From Gongronella butleri (lineage: Eukaryota > Mucoromycota > Mucoromycetes > Mucorales > Cunninghamellaceae): a stretch of 64,000 bases of DNA. The position numbers and the translations under genes were made by a program. The stretch is taken from the NCBI GenBank assembly GCA_025201375.1, contig JAIWZP010000008.1:682001-746000 (forward strand), given 5' to 3'. Below the pieces are notes generated by a model that was given only the letters and a program-made list of their open reading frames with translations, did not search any database and had not been told where the DNA came from. Positions within the stretch are counted from its first letter, which is position 1; each line of letters starts with the position of its first letter. Below are positions 55,017 to 64,000 of the stretch, one piece after another.

Positions 55017-57160
55017 ATGTCTTCTCAATCCGTTGTCGATCAACTCGTGCCTCGTCACATCAAGTCCTCGGTGAACACGTCCTCGCCTGAATTCGAGGCC
55101 AATGTCGCTGAATGGAAGGACATTCTCAAAACGCTGGATGATCGTCTTGAAGAGGCCACTAGCGCCGGCCCCGACAAGTATGTCAAGGCTCATCGCAAAA
55201 AGGGCCAATTGTCTGGTAAAAAAAAAAAAAAAAAATACAGAAACAATGAGAATAGCGACTCAATTTTCAAAACATATATAGCGCGTGAACGCATCAATCT
55301 TTTGCTCGACGAAAACTCGCCATTCCTTGAGATTGGCGCCCTGGTGGGCTTTGGTCAAAAGGAGTACGCCGTGGGTGGTTCCGTGGTGGGCGGCCTGGGC
55401 TTGGTCAGGTAAAACAACGCTCAAAAAACAAAAAAACAACATCTAACATTTTTTTTGTAGTGGTGTTCTCACGATGGTGTATGCCAATGTGCCTACCATT
55501 GGTGGTGGTGCCATGAACTATGCCACTACGCTAAAGATTCACCGTTTTATGGAAATTGCCATGACCAATCGTATCCCCATCGTGACGCTTGTCCATTCTG
55601 TAAGCATCAATTAACCTGGTCAAGGGCATTTTGTACTGAAAACATGTTCTTTTTGATATAATGACATAGGCTGGTGCTGATTTGAAGAGTCAATTCAACG
55701 TCTTTCACTATGGTGCGCCCATGTTCAGGAACCAAGCCATCATGTAAAAACAAAACAAACAAAAAAAGACATCATCCTTAAAACTCATGTCTTTTTTTAA
55801 AAATTCCCCCAGGTCCAAGGACGGTGTGCCTCAATGCTGCGTTGTCTTTGGTAATTCGACGGCCGCTGGTGCCTATATCCCCGGCATGAGCGACTATGTC
55901 ATCATGGTCAAGGTACAAACATGCATTTTTGACATTTTGGCAGAAATTTAACATTTTTTTTTTGTAGAAACAAGCACAGATTTATCTTGGTGGACCTCAG
56001 CTTGTGCAGATGGCAACGGGCGAGATCAATGACCCCGAGAGCCTTGGTGGTGCCGACATGCATTCGCGCATTTCGGGTGTCAGCGACGCGTTGGCCTTTG
56101 ATGAATATGACGGCATCCGCAAGGCGCGCGAATGGGTGGCGGGCCTCAATTACGAGATGAAGAGCACCCTGCCTCTGCGCCACGTCCAGGGTCACTATGA
56201 AGAGCCCTATTACGATCCTAGTAAGTGCAAATGAAATGCGTTCCCCCCTTAAAACTCGCGTTTAACATGCTTTTTTTTTTAAAAAAAAAAGAGGAATTGC
56301 TTGGCATTGTTTCTGCCAACATTCGCAACCCCTATGACGCACACGAAGTGATCATTCGCCTTGCCGACGGCTCTCGTTTCACGGCATTCAAGCCCAATTA
56401 CGGCTCAGGCCTCGTTTGTGGCTGGGCACACATTCACGGCATCCCTGTTGGCTTCATTTCCAACAACACCGTCATCTTCCCTCAAGAATCCAACAAGGGT
56501 GTCCAATTCATCCAGCTCTGCAACATGAAGTAAGCACATAAAAGAGAAAGAAAAAAGTGCAAGTGCTCACTTTTGTCAATTTTCACAGGAACATCCCCAT
56601 CATTTTCTTGCAAAACATCACCGGTTTCATGGTTGGCCGACAATACGAAGAGGAGGGCAGCATCAAGGCTGGTGCGCGCTTCATCAATGCCGTCAGTAAC
56701 TGTGTGGTTCCCATGATCACCATCATGCTTGGTTCATCCTATGGTGCTGGCAACTTTGCCATGTGCGGTCGTGGCTACGCTCCGCGCTTCCTGTTCTCGT
56801 GGCCCAATTCCAAGTGTGCCGTCATGGGTGCCGAACAATTGTCAGGAGTAAGTTTGAAAATTTTCGTGATAAGGGCAATTAGCTCATTTTTTTTATCTTG
56901 TTTAGGTGATGGACTTGGTGATGCGCCAATCATACGAGCGTGCCGGTGTGCCCGTGGACGAAGAAAAGGTGCAAAAGCAAAAGAATTACTTGCAGAAAAC
57001 CGCCGAGAAGGAATCCGACGTCTACTTTACAAGCGCGCGTCTCCGTGACGATGCAATCATCTCGCCCTTGGAAACGCGCGACATCCTCGGCTTCTGCCTC
57101 GTCGCGTTGCACAACAACACCGTTTCTGGCGGCAATCTTTATGGCGTGTCGCGCATGTAG
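55017..57160 (+). CDS. MCCC2: Acyl-CoA carboxylase beta subunit, methylcrotonoyl-CoA type, copy 1
   Basis: Nine exons, 55017-55215, 55282-55408, 55461-55599, 55670-55743, 55813-55912, 55968-56220, 56292-56529, 56589-56847, 56906-57160, give 547 residues. The beta subunit moves CO2 from biotin to the acyl-CoA; in the methylcrotonoyl enzyme this serves leucine breakdown in mitochondria. Two crotonase-like halves are visible: N-terminal [27 protein letters not shown] and [13 protein letters not shown]-terminal [38 protein letters not shown] and the ending YGVSRM (FGVFRM in human MCCC2). The N terminus ([14 protein letters not shown]) is not a clear mitochondrial presequence. The alpha (biotin) subunit is not in the window. 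A related geranyl-CoA or other MCC-like carboxylase is possible. It differs from copy 2 by one residue, I122 versus V122. Confidence 0.93.
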
Positions 57161-57894
57161 ACTTTTGCACGCTTTTTTCTGTTGGATACCTTTGCATAAT
57201 AAATAGACAACTTAGCAAATTTTCAGTTACTCATTCCACGCGGGGGCAGCAACCGATCAGATCCAGTCTCCTTTCTTTGGGTTGGGCTCGCATATCGCTC
57301 CAAACACGGGATTGGATTGTGTGTGACAAGAAAACCTGGAATTACAGTCCATGCTGGTACAACGTCAGGTATTAAAAGATGCGCCTGGCTCTCCTCTTTC
57401 GGAAACACTTTGTTTTGTGCCGTTGTAATGCAAAGTCGTTGAGAAACGAGTATTTATTAAAGCCCAAATGTGCTGTTTTTACGTTTTGCTGCAGCACTAC
57501 CAGGGCGCAGCGTCGGTGTTTTGCACCGTCCGATGCGCCCGAGCGTGCTCTACGCAGTACCATTAAAACAACACAAACCGGATACGCATCTTGCTGAGAA
57601 AAAGGCAAGTTGTGTTGTACTTCATTCTTTCCGAGAAAATGTCTCTTTTCGACGCACCGTCAGGATCTGGCTGCCACTTGCACAAACTGGCCCAGATAGT
57701 CATCGTTGTTCCTTGCAAAATTTGCGCGGCATTGCTCGTGGTCTCGCAGAGAAAAAGAGAAAATCAAGCAAAATCCGCGTTTTGTATATAGACTTTAGTG
57801 TAGGCTGAATCCAGCAACGCATGGTTTGGTCTCATAAGAATCAGCGCCATGAGAAGGTAAGAGAGTTTGTGCTCCGTGATGAATCGGCCGTAAT
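57161..57894. other. Spacer between the carboxylase copies, left part
   Basis: AATAAA at 57199 ends copy 1. The sequence after the stop differs completely from that after copy 2, so the duplication ends at the stop codon. No gene recognised. Confidence 0.5.
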
Positions 57895-58985
57895 TTCGAT
57901 GACGCAGCACTAAAAAGACACTGCACCAAGATTTACACCTTGCAAATCGGCAAGAGCGAAGAGCCTTCTTGTCGATAAAACAGGGCCCTTGTTGAGTCTT
58001 TGCCTTAATCTTCCTTTGTTTCAAATTTGGCACGATTTGGACAAGCTCATTCGGAAATGCTCTTAGGATGTTCGTTTTCTAACGACACGTCAATTGTAAT
58101 TTTGCCAACCAGGCGCTTTTCAGCCCCGAAACGTGACTTACCGTAAAGTGGCAAGCTAGAAACACCAAAGGGAACATAACTTGTGGTGGTCTCAAATGAA
58201 TGGGACCGCGACAGACGCAAATTAAAAAGAAAGCCTTGCCGGGCTCTCAAACCAAAATCAAAAAATCAGGTCTCCAGAATCACTTCAAATTCACACATAT
58301 GAATGATCACCTGGAGAAACCACGAAAAATGCCAAAAAAGAGAGGGATCGACCTGCTGGTTGACGCGCAATTCATGATTTAGATTATATTTCAAGCGCGA
58401 ATTGCACAGGAAAAACGCGCCCATAGACCTCCGCCGACGCGTCCACCGGCAAGAGAGACTCCAAGTGCATGAATTTTATAAGGATCTAGCGCATGTCATT
58501 CGACATCTGATGCAATTTATCACGCGTCAAAGTCGACCCGCAAACACACAGGGCGCTTCAAATCTGCCTGGAACTCGTGTTTCGCAGTGATGATTGATAT
58601 TTACATACGTACCAGACCGCGTAATTTCTGGTGGTCTGTGTTTCACAGCTCTGTGGCCAATTTTCATCGACTTTTCTTTGAGACGAAAAAAAGAGGCAAA
58701 TTGCGTTTTACGCCAAAACTAGTCGATCCACCTCAGTTTTTTATTGCGTTTCCATCCGTGGAAGAGAGGTGTTTACCATGCGTGCAAATGGCGTGACGAT
58801 CTGAGGAACTAAATTTAGCTGTTTTCAAATTCGCGACTGTACCCCTTGGAAAATCCGCCTTTTGTAACAGTCATCGTTGCGTGCCGTCTAGTTGTCACAG
58901 AGCAGCATGCGCGGGATCATTCGAACGGCAGGGCTTGGAATAGCATGTTTGATTCAGAAATCGTCTGATTGAGAGCTGCTCGTGA
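57895..58985. repeat. Dispersed repeat R4, uninterrupted copy
   Basis: ~1.1 kb. Its left part aligns with 17940-18500 and its right part with 21055-21655. In this copy the two parts are only ~12 bases apart. No open reading frame longer than ~70 codons is present, so it is a non-coding or decayed element. Confidence 0.65.
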
Positions 58986-59319
58986 ACAAGCTTTCAGAAA
59001 ATATAAAAAAAGATACAATCTTTCAATTTTTTCATAACCACGTCACCAATTACTATTTTTCTTGTGCATTGCGCAACTTGTCAGAACCCCCGATCATTCA
59101 CAAATAGTTTGAGGCACATCAGCTCAAGCACGGCGATACTGAAAAAGAGATACACAATCCAAAAATACTTCATTCAAGTCTTGCTGGCGTCAGTGCCGCG
59201 AATTCTGTCAATTTTGTCCTATGCAGCAATCGAATTCATGCCTCAGTCAACACTGATTTCCTCCCTGGGACGATTTGGGCACGTTTGTTAGGATGCAACG
59301 CCTAAAATATTCATCGTGT
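58986..59319. other. Spacer before duplicated upstream region
   Basis: No gene or repeat recognised. Confidence 0.35.
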
Positions 59320-60167
59320 GCCCATTTTGAGGAGAAGAAAAAAAAATAAGGCACGAATAAGCACAATGCAGTTGCGTGTCGTGAGAGGGAGGAGCGTGGC
59401 AGAGGGTAGAGGTGAGACATTGGATTGCGTGCTTGAGTGTCAGGCCAAGCATAACCCAACAAAAAACAAGAAAAATACGCAAAAAAGACGAATTCGTTCC
59501 TTTCACATGCCATTTTCATACAAATAGCCACGCATAAACCTATGCAAGATCACCGTGTAACCATCAGCTGCGCATAGCTCCCTTGAGTTTCCTGATTCAG
59601 AGGCAGCACACTGACAAATTCAGCGTTTTCACGTCGTGCAAAATCAGCGTGAGCCAATTCATGATTTTGCAACGCCTTCAAACCTTTCCCCCACCATATC
59701 CACATTCCCCATCATGAAACATCCACGCCACAAAACACACACACACAAAAAAAACAAAAAATAAAATAGACTCGATGAGTTTTAATTACGGAAAAACATG
59801 ATCTGCGCATTGCCAACTTTGCGTACAAAATTTGCTGGGATCCTTTGGCCGGTAGTTTCTTCGGTACATTGAAGAGTAGAGGGATCCAAATCGGCAGCGG
59901 ACGGAAGTTGTGCTGTTACACGCGGGCGATCCAAACGAAAGCAATGGTTTTACCGGTCCTGGTTTTGCCGCATCCCTCTTCCCCGTCTTTGTTTTCTCAT
60001 GTCCCTGATGTTCCCTTCTCCAGATCACAGATCACTTTCTGCACACTAGGGATCCCCGCATCATTTGCTATAAATATTTAATAGCTTGGCCTTTTCATTT
60101 TTTTTTTCATTTCTTTACAATTCAAATTATCTCTTCTTTTCAACAAACATCCAACAAACAATCAGCA
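59320..60167. repeat. Upstream region shared by the tandem carboxylase genes, copy 2
   Basis: Counterpart of 54180-55016. The distal half is diverged with indels, for example a CACACACA and A-rich insertion near 59740; the proximal ~235 bases are nearly identical. Confidence 0.8.
60069..60076 (+). promoter_or_regulatory. Putative TATA box, carboxylase copy 2
   Basis: TATAAATA, 99 bases before the ATG at 60168, in the same context as 54919. Confidence 0.55.
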
Positions 60168-62316
60168 ATGTCTTCTCAATCCGTTGTCGATCAACTCGTG
60201 CCTCGTCACATCAAGTCCTCGGTGAACACGTCCTCGCCTGAATTCGAGGCCAATGTCGCTGAATGGAAGGACATTCTCAAAACGCTGGACGATCGTCTTG
60301 AAGAGGCCACTAGTGCCGGCCCCGACAAGTATGTCAAGGCTCATCGCAAAAAGGGCCAATTGTCTGGTAAAAAAAAAAAAAAAAAATACAGAAACAATGA
60401 GAATAGCGACTCAATTTTCAAAACATATATAGCGCGTGAACGCATCAATCTTTTGCTCGACGAAAACTCGCCATTCCTTGAGATTGGCGCCCTGGTGGGC
60501 TTTGGTCAAAAGGAGTACGCCGTGGGTGGTTCCGTGGTTGGCGGCCTGGGCTTGGTCAGGTAAGAGAACTCGCAAAAAAAACAAAGCAAAGACAACATCT
60601 AACATTTTTTTTGTAGTGGTGTTCTCACGATGGTGTATGCCAATGTGCCTACCGTTGGCGGTGGTGCCATGAACTATGCCACTACGCTAAAGATTCACCG
60701 TTTTATGGAAATTGCCATGACCAATCGTATCCCCATCGTGACGCTTGTCCATTCTGTAAGCATCAATTAACCTGGTCAAGGGCATTTTGTACTGAAAACA
60801 TGTTCTTTTTGATATAATGACATAGGCTGGTGCTGATTTGAAGAGTCAATTCAACGTCTTTCACTATGGTGCGCCCATGTTCAGGAACCAAGCCATCATG
60901 TAAAAACAAAACAAACAAAAAAAGACATCATCCTTAAAACTCATGTCTTTTTTTAAAAATTCCCCCAGGTCCAAGGACGGTGTGCCTCAATGCTGCGTTG
61001 TCTTTGGTAATTCGACGGCCGCTGGTGCCTATATCCCCGGCATGAGCGACTATGTCATCATGGTCAAGGTACAAACATGCATTTTTGACATTTTGGCAGA
61101 AATTTAACATTTTTTTTTTGTAGAAACAAGCACAGATTTATCTTGGTGGACCTCAGCTTGTGCAGATGGCAACGGGCGAGATCAATGACCCCGAGAGCCT
61201 TGGTGGTGCCGACATGCATTCGCGCATTTCGGGTGTCAGCGACGCGTTGGCCTTTGATGAATATGACGGCATCCGCAAGGCGCGCGAGTGGGTGGCTGGC
61301 CTCAATTACGAGATGAAGAGCACCTTGCCTCTGCGCCACGTCCAGGGACACTATGAAGAGCCCTATTACGATCCTAGTAAGTGCAAATGAAATGCGTTCC
61401 CCCCTTAAAACTCGCGTTTAACATGCTTTTTTTTTTAAAAAAAAAAGAGGAATTGCTTGGCATTGTTTCTGCCAACATTCGCAACCCCTATGACGCACAC
61501 GAAGTGATCATTCGCCTCGCCGACGGCTCTCGTTTCACGGCATTCAAGCCCAATTACGGCTCAGGCCTCGTTTGTGGCTGGGCACACATTCACGGCATCC
61601 CTGTTGGCTTCATTTCCAACAACACCGTCATCTTCCCTCAAGAATCCAACAAGGGTGTCCAATTCATCCAGCTCTGCAACATGAAGTAAGCACATAAAAG
61701 AGAAAGAAAAAAGTGCAAGTGCTCACTTTTGTCAATTTTCACAGGAACATCCCCATCATTTTCTTGCAAAACATCACCGGTTTCATGGTTGGCCGACAAT
61801 ACGAAGAGGAGGGCAGCATCAAGGCTGGTGCGCGCTTCATCAATGCCGTCAGCAACTGTGTGGTTCCCATGATCACTATCATGCTTGGTTCATCCTATGG
61901 TGCTGGCAACTTTGCCATGTGCGGTCGTGGCTACGCTCCGCGCTTCCTGTTCTCGTGGCCCAATTCCAAGTGTGCCGTCATGGGTGCCGAACAATTGTCA
62001 GGAGTAAGTTTGAAAATTTTCGTGATAAGGGCAATTAGCTCATTTTTTTTATCTTGTTTAGGTGATGGACTTGGTGATGCGCCAATCATACGAGCGCGCT
62101 GGTGTGCCCGTGGACGAAGAAAAGGTGCAAAAGCAAAAGAATTACTTGCAGAAAACCGCCGAGAAGGAATCCGACGTCTACTTTACAAGCGCGCGTCTCC
62201 GTGACGATGCAATCATCTCGCCCTTGGAAACGCGCGACATCCTCGGCTTCTGCCTCGTCGCGTTGCACAACAACACCGTATCTGGCGGCAATCTTTATGG
62301 CGTGTCGCGCATGTAG
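60168..62316 (+). CDS. MCCC2: Acyl-CoA carboxylase beta subunit, methylcrotonoyl-CoA type, copy 2
   Basis: Nine exons at the same relative places as copy 1: 60168-60366, 60433-60559, 60617-60755, 60826-60899, 60969-61068, 61124-61376, 61448-61685, 61745-62003, 62062-62316; 547 residues. I find one amino-acid change (I122V) and about a dozen synonymous changes. Seven of the eight introns look identical or almost so; only intron 2 differs clearly (gtaaaacaacgc versus gtaagagaactcg, five bases longer). Catalytic motifs are as in copy 1, so both copies should be active. Since the proximal promoter is also shared, extra dosage is a likely effect. The 3' flank is unrelated to that of copy 1. Confidence 0.93.
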
Positions 62317-62947
62317 ATTTTTACATTTTCTTTTTTCAATTTTCAATATCTTGGCATTAATAAATAGACAGCTCTTTTCGTTCTTTTACTACAATTGCAT
62401 CTAACAATTCGAGCGGCTCATTTTGCCCGTCAATTGCAGCCCACGTGCGATTTTGCACAAAGCACAAATGATTGACGCGCCTATTTTTTTTCTTTGCGTG
62501 CGAACAAAAACTTCTTGCGTGCCTCTTTTTATACATCTGCACGCTAAAAATAACTGTGAAGCGCGCCGATGAACACAGGAAACCCGGAACGATTTTCGGT
62601 GCGCGGCTAGACACGATCAATTGGTTGATTTAGTCGCGTTTCCCCAGTATTCTGTCATTTTATGGCAATTCATCGTCATTTCTTGCTTCAACGGCACCAA
62701 AATCAAAACACTGGCAGCTCTTCTTGTCCTCGTTCTAATGATATATAATTCATGATATCGCATCATGGCCATGTGGGCACCAATTCGCCATAAAACGACT
62801 GAAAGGCTTTTTAGACGACGTGATTGGCCGGCTGAAATTCACGTTTTGCCAAAAGGGCGGCGTGATTTTTTTTTTTCCCTTTCTTTCACTTGTTCTTTTC
62901 GTCTTGGAACACGGCCCATTTACCCTTGCACACGCACACGCACACAT
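62317..62947. other. Spacer between carboxylase copy 2 and DUO1
   Basis: AATAAA lies at ~62359. A CACACGCACACGCACAC run precedes the DUO1 start. No other gene recognised. Confidence 0.5.
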
Positions 62948-63570
62948 ATGCTCTCCGGATCAGACAAGTCGACAAAAGGCAGCGCAAAGGAGACGCCTAA
63001 CCCCAAGCGACAAAGCTTGTTTCTGTCTACAAGCCAGCGCATGCTGCTTCGCACGATTGATCACTCTGAGCCGCCCGTGGAAGACCCCAACAACCTGCCA
63101 GAAGTCAACGTGCGGCGGCGACAAGAGTATGAACGCCTCCAAAAGCTAAACCAGACCATGGAGACCGTCTTGAACAACTTTAAGACCATTAACACGCGTA
63201 TCCAGGTATTGAAAAATGATAAAAACGCGGCTCAATCGCGCCAAGCACTCACAATTTCTTTTTTTTCGCGTTTTTCTAGACCTTTAGCGAGACCTTGGAC
63301 GAGACAGAGCAGCTGCTTGACCTGTGGACGTACACACTCTCGCAAACGCAGCACACGAAGCGGATATTGGAGGAATTGCCGGCTCAGCTGGGCAGCAAAG
63401 ACGACACAAAGCGCAGCAAAGAAGACACAAAGCGCAGCAGCGACGATACGAAGCGCAGCGGCAACGTCAAACGCGGCGCAGGCATAGGCCAAGGCCCTGC
63501 CACGCGTACAAACGCCGTCGCCAGCAGCAGTGGCAGCGGTAATAGCAAGAAAAGGGCGCGAATGAAGTGA
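62948..63570 (+). CDS. DUO1: DASH/Dam1 complex subunit Duo1
   Basis: Two exons, 62948-63205 and 63280-63570, give 182 residues. Duo1 is part of the DASH ring that couples kinetochores to microtubule ends in fungal mitosis. The helical core (~52-125) shows the family pattern: LNQTMETVLNNFKTINTRIQ, then TLDETEQLLDLWTYTLSQTQHTKRIL. The N terminus is Lys/Ser-rich. After the core there are three tandem DDTKRS-type octapeptides (~130-152), then a Ser/Gly-rich tail ending in a basic KKRARMK. The repeat may be a phosphorylation or microtubule-binding tail, which is only an inference. Convergent with the next gene. Confidence 0.85.
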
Positions 63571-63791
63571 AAGGTGCCTCTCAATGGCTCGTTTTCACGC
63601 GTTTTCGTACTTTTGCATCGCAATTGATACCCACGTGTCCTTCTCAACTCTGTTTTCGCCCTTCCCTGCCCCCATTTCCCACTATTCTTCCTCTCCACCA
63701 AAAAAAAAAAAAGGACCATACGAACATTAAAATTGGATGCTTAAAGTGTTTATTGTACAATGAGGATTTTTTTTTCTAATCGTAGAATTGT

Positions 63792-64000
63792 CTACAATTG
63801 GGTGCGATGGTATCGGCCATCATACTTTTGATTGCCAGCCCACAGCTTGACTTGCTTGTTGCCCTCAACATCGTTCCATGGGTAAGCGTTTGTCTTGTGG
63901 TTCCAGACGACATCAGGTGCACGGCTTTGATGCGCGCTCATGAACACGGCGCCAACGACAGCACAGGAAAGGATGCCAACCAAAGGATAGATTTCAGGCT
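63792..64000 (-). CDS. NDUFA4/MLRQ (B12D) family small mitochondrial protein, partial
   Basis: The last ~69 residues are present; the gene continues past the right edge. One hydrophobic segment (YPLVGILSCAVVGAVFMS) is followed by APDVVWNHKTNAYPWN, matching the PDVxW..PWN pattern of the MLRQ subunit family, and a hydrophilic end (QKYDGRYHRTQL). Members are single-pass inner-membrane proteins of respiratory complex I or IV. Frame: the first full codon at the edge is CCT at 63998. The family call is moderate because it rests on a short motif. Confidence 0.65.
   Translation of the reverse strand, partial: PEIYPLVGILSCAVVGAVFMSAHQSRAPDVVWNHKTNAYPWNDVEGNKQVKLWAGNQKYDGRYHRTQL

Noticed and set aside
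55017..62316. Assembly artefact explaining the tandem carboxylase genes
   Set aside because: Distinct 3' flanks, diverged distal upstream regions and a different intron 2 argue for a real duplication.
1..64000. tRNA, rRNA or CRISPR loci
   Set aside because: I scanned for B-box-like GGTTCGAATCC sequences, rRNA cores and regularly spaced repeats with unique spacers and found nothing convincing; the tandem repeats present have no spacer structure.

Overview
This window is nuclear DNA of a filamentous fungus, most likely an early-diverging one (Mucoromycota-like). The grounds are short spliceosomal introns with GT..AG ends in almost every gene, introns and spacers full of A or T homopolymers, fungal-specific families (THI5-type pyrimidine synthase, DASH subunit Duo1, fungal transcription-factor domain, Bem3-like RhoGAP), and two genes usually absent from model yeasts (Integrator subunit 13 and a PlsB-type acyltransferase). 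The phylum is an inference from gene content; no rRNA or mitochondrial sequence is present. Exon joins were worked out by hand and checked for reading frame. There is no transcript evidence.

Layout. 1-5.3 kb: SH3-WW-WW-RasGEF (+). 5.3-8.6 kb: repeat-only spacer holding a ~45-bp minisatellite and a ~500-bp degenerate tandem array. 8.8-11.5 kb: THI5 (-) and a divergent multi-pass membrane protein (+). 11.7-17.4 kb: carboxypeptidase Y and INTS13/Asunder (both -). 17.9-21.7 kb: a dispersed repeat that looks split by a ~2.6-kb segment carrying an isochorismatase-family gene and a broken RPN1 fragment. 23.4-29.8 kb: PX-PB1 scaffold and WD40/inositol-5-phosphatase/UBA protein (+). 30.1-31.4 kb: aldo-keto reductase (+). 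31.4-36.5 kb: a repeat island with an intact-looking hAT-type MITE. 36.6-40.9 kb: fungal transcription-factor-like protein and guanine deaminase (+). 41.0-44.6 kb: PlsB-type glycerol-3-phosphate/DHAP acyltransferase (-). 46.1-49.9 kb: Bem3-like PX-PH-RhoGAP (+). 51.1-53.2 kb: LAT-family amino acid permease (-). 55.0-62.3 kb: two nearly identical tandem genes for a methylcrotonoyl-CoA-type carboxylase beta subunit. 62.9-63.6 kb: Duo1 (+). The right edge cuts an NDUFA4/MLRQ-like gene (-).

The genes do not form one pathway. Four of them (RasGEF, Bem1-like PX-PB1, phosphoinositide 5-phosphatase, Bem3-like RhoGAP) act in Ras/Rho signalling and cell polarity, but they are scattered and clustering may be chance. 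Nothing here amounts to a clearly new multi-gene system. The most unusual items are a 5-nt microexon that completes the GGPGCSS motif of carboxypeptidase Y, the split repeat around the hydrolase/RPN1 segment, the hAT-like MITE with a perfect 8-bp target duplication, and the tandem carboxylase pair whose genes are far more alike than their upstream flanks.
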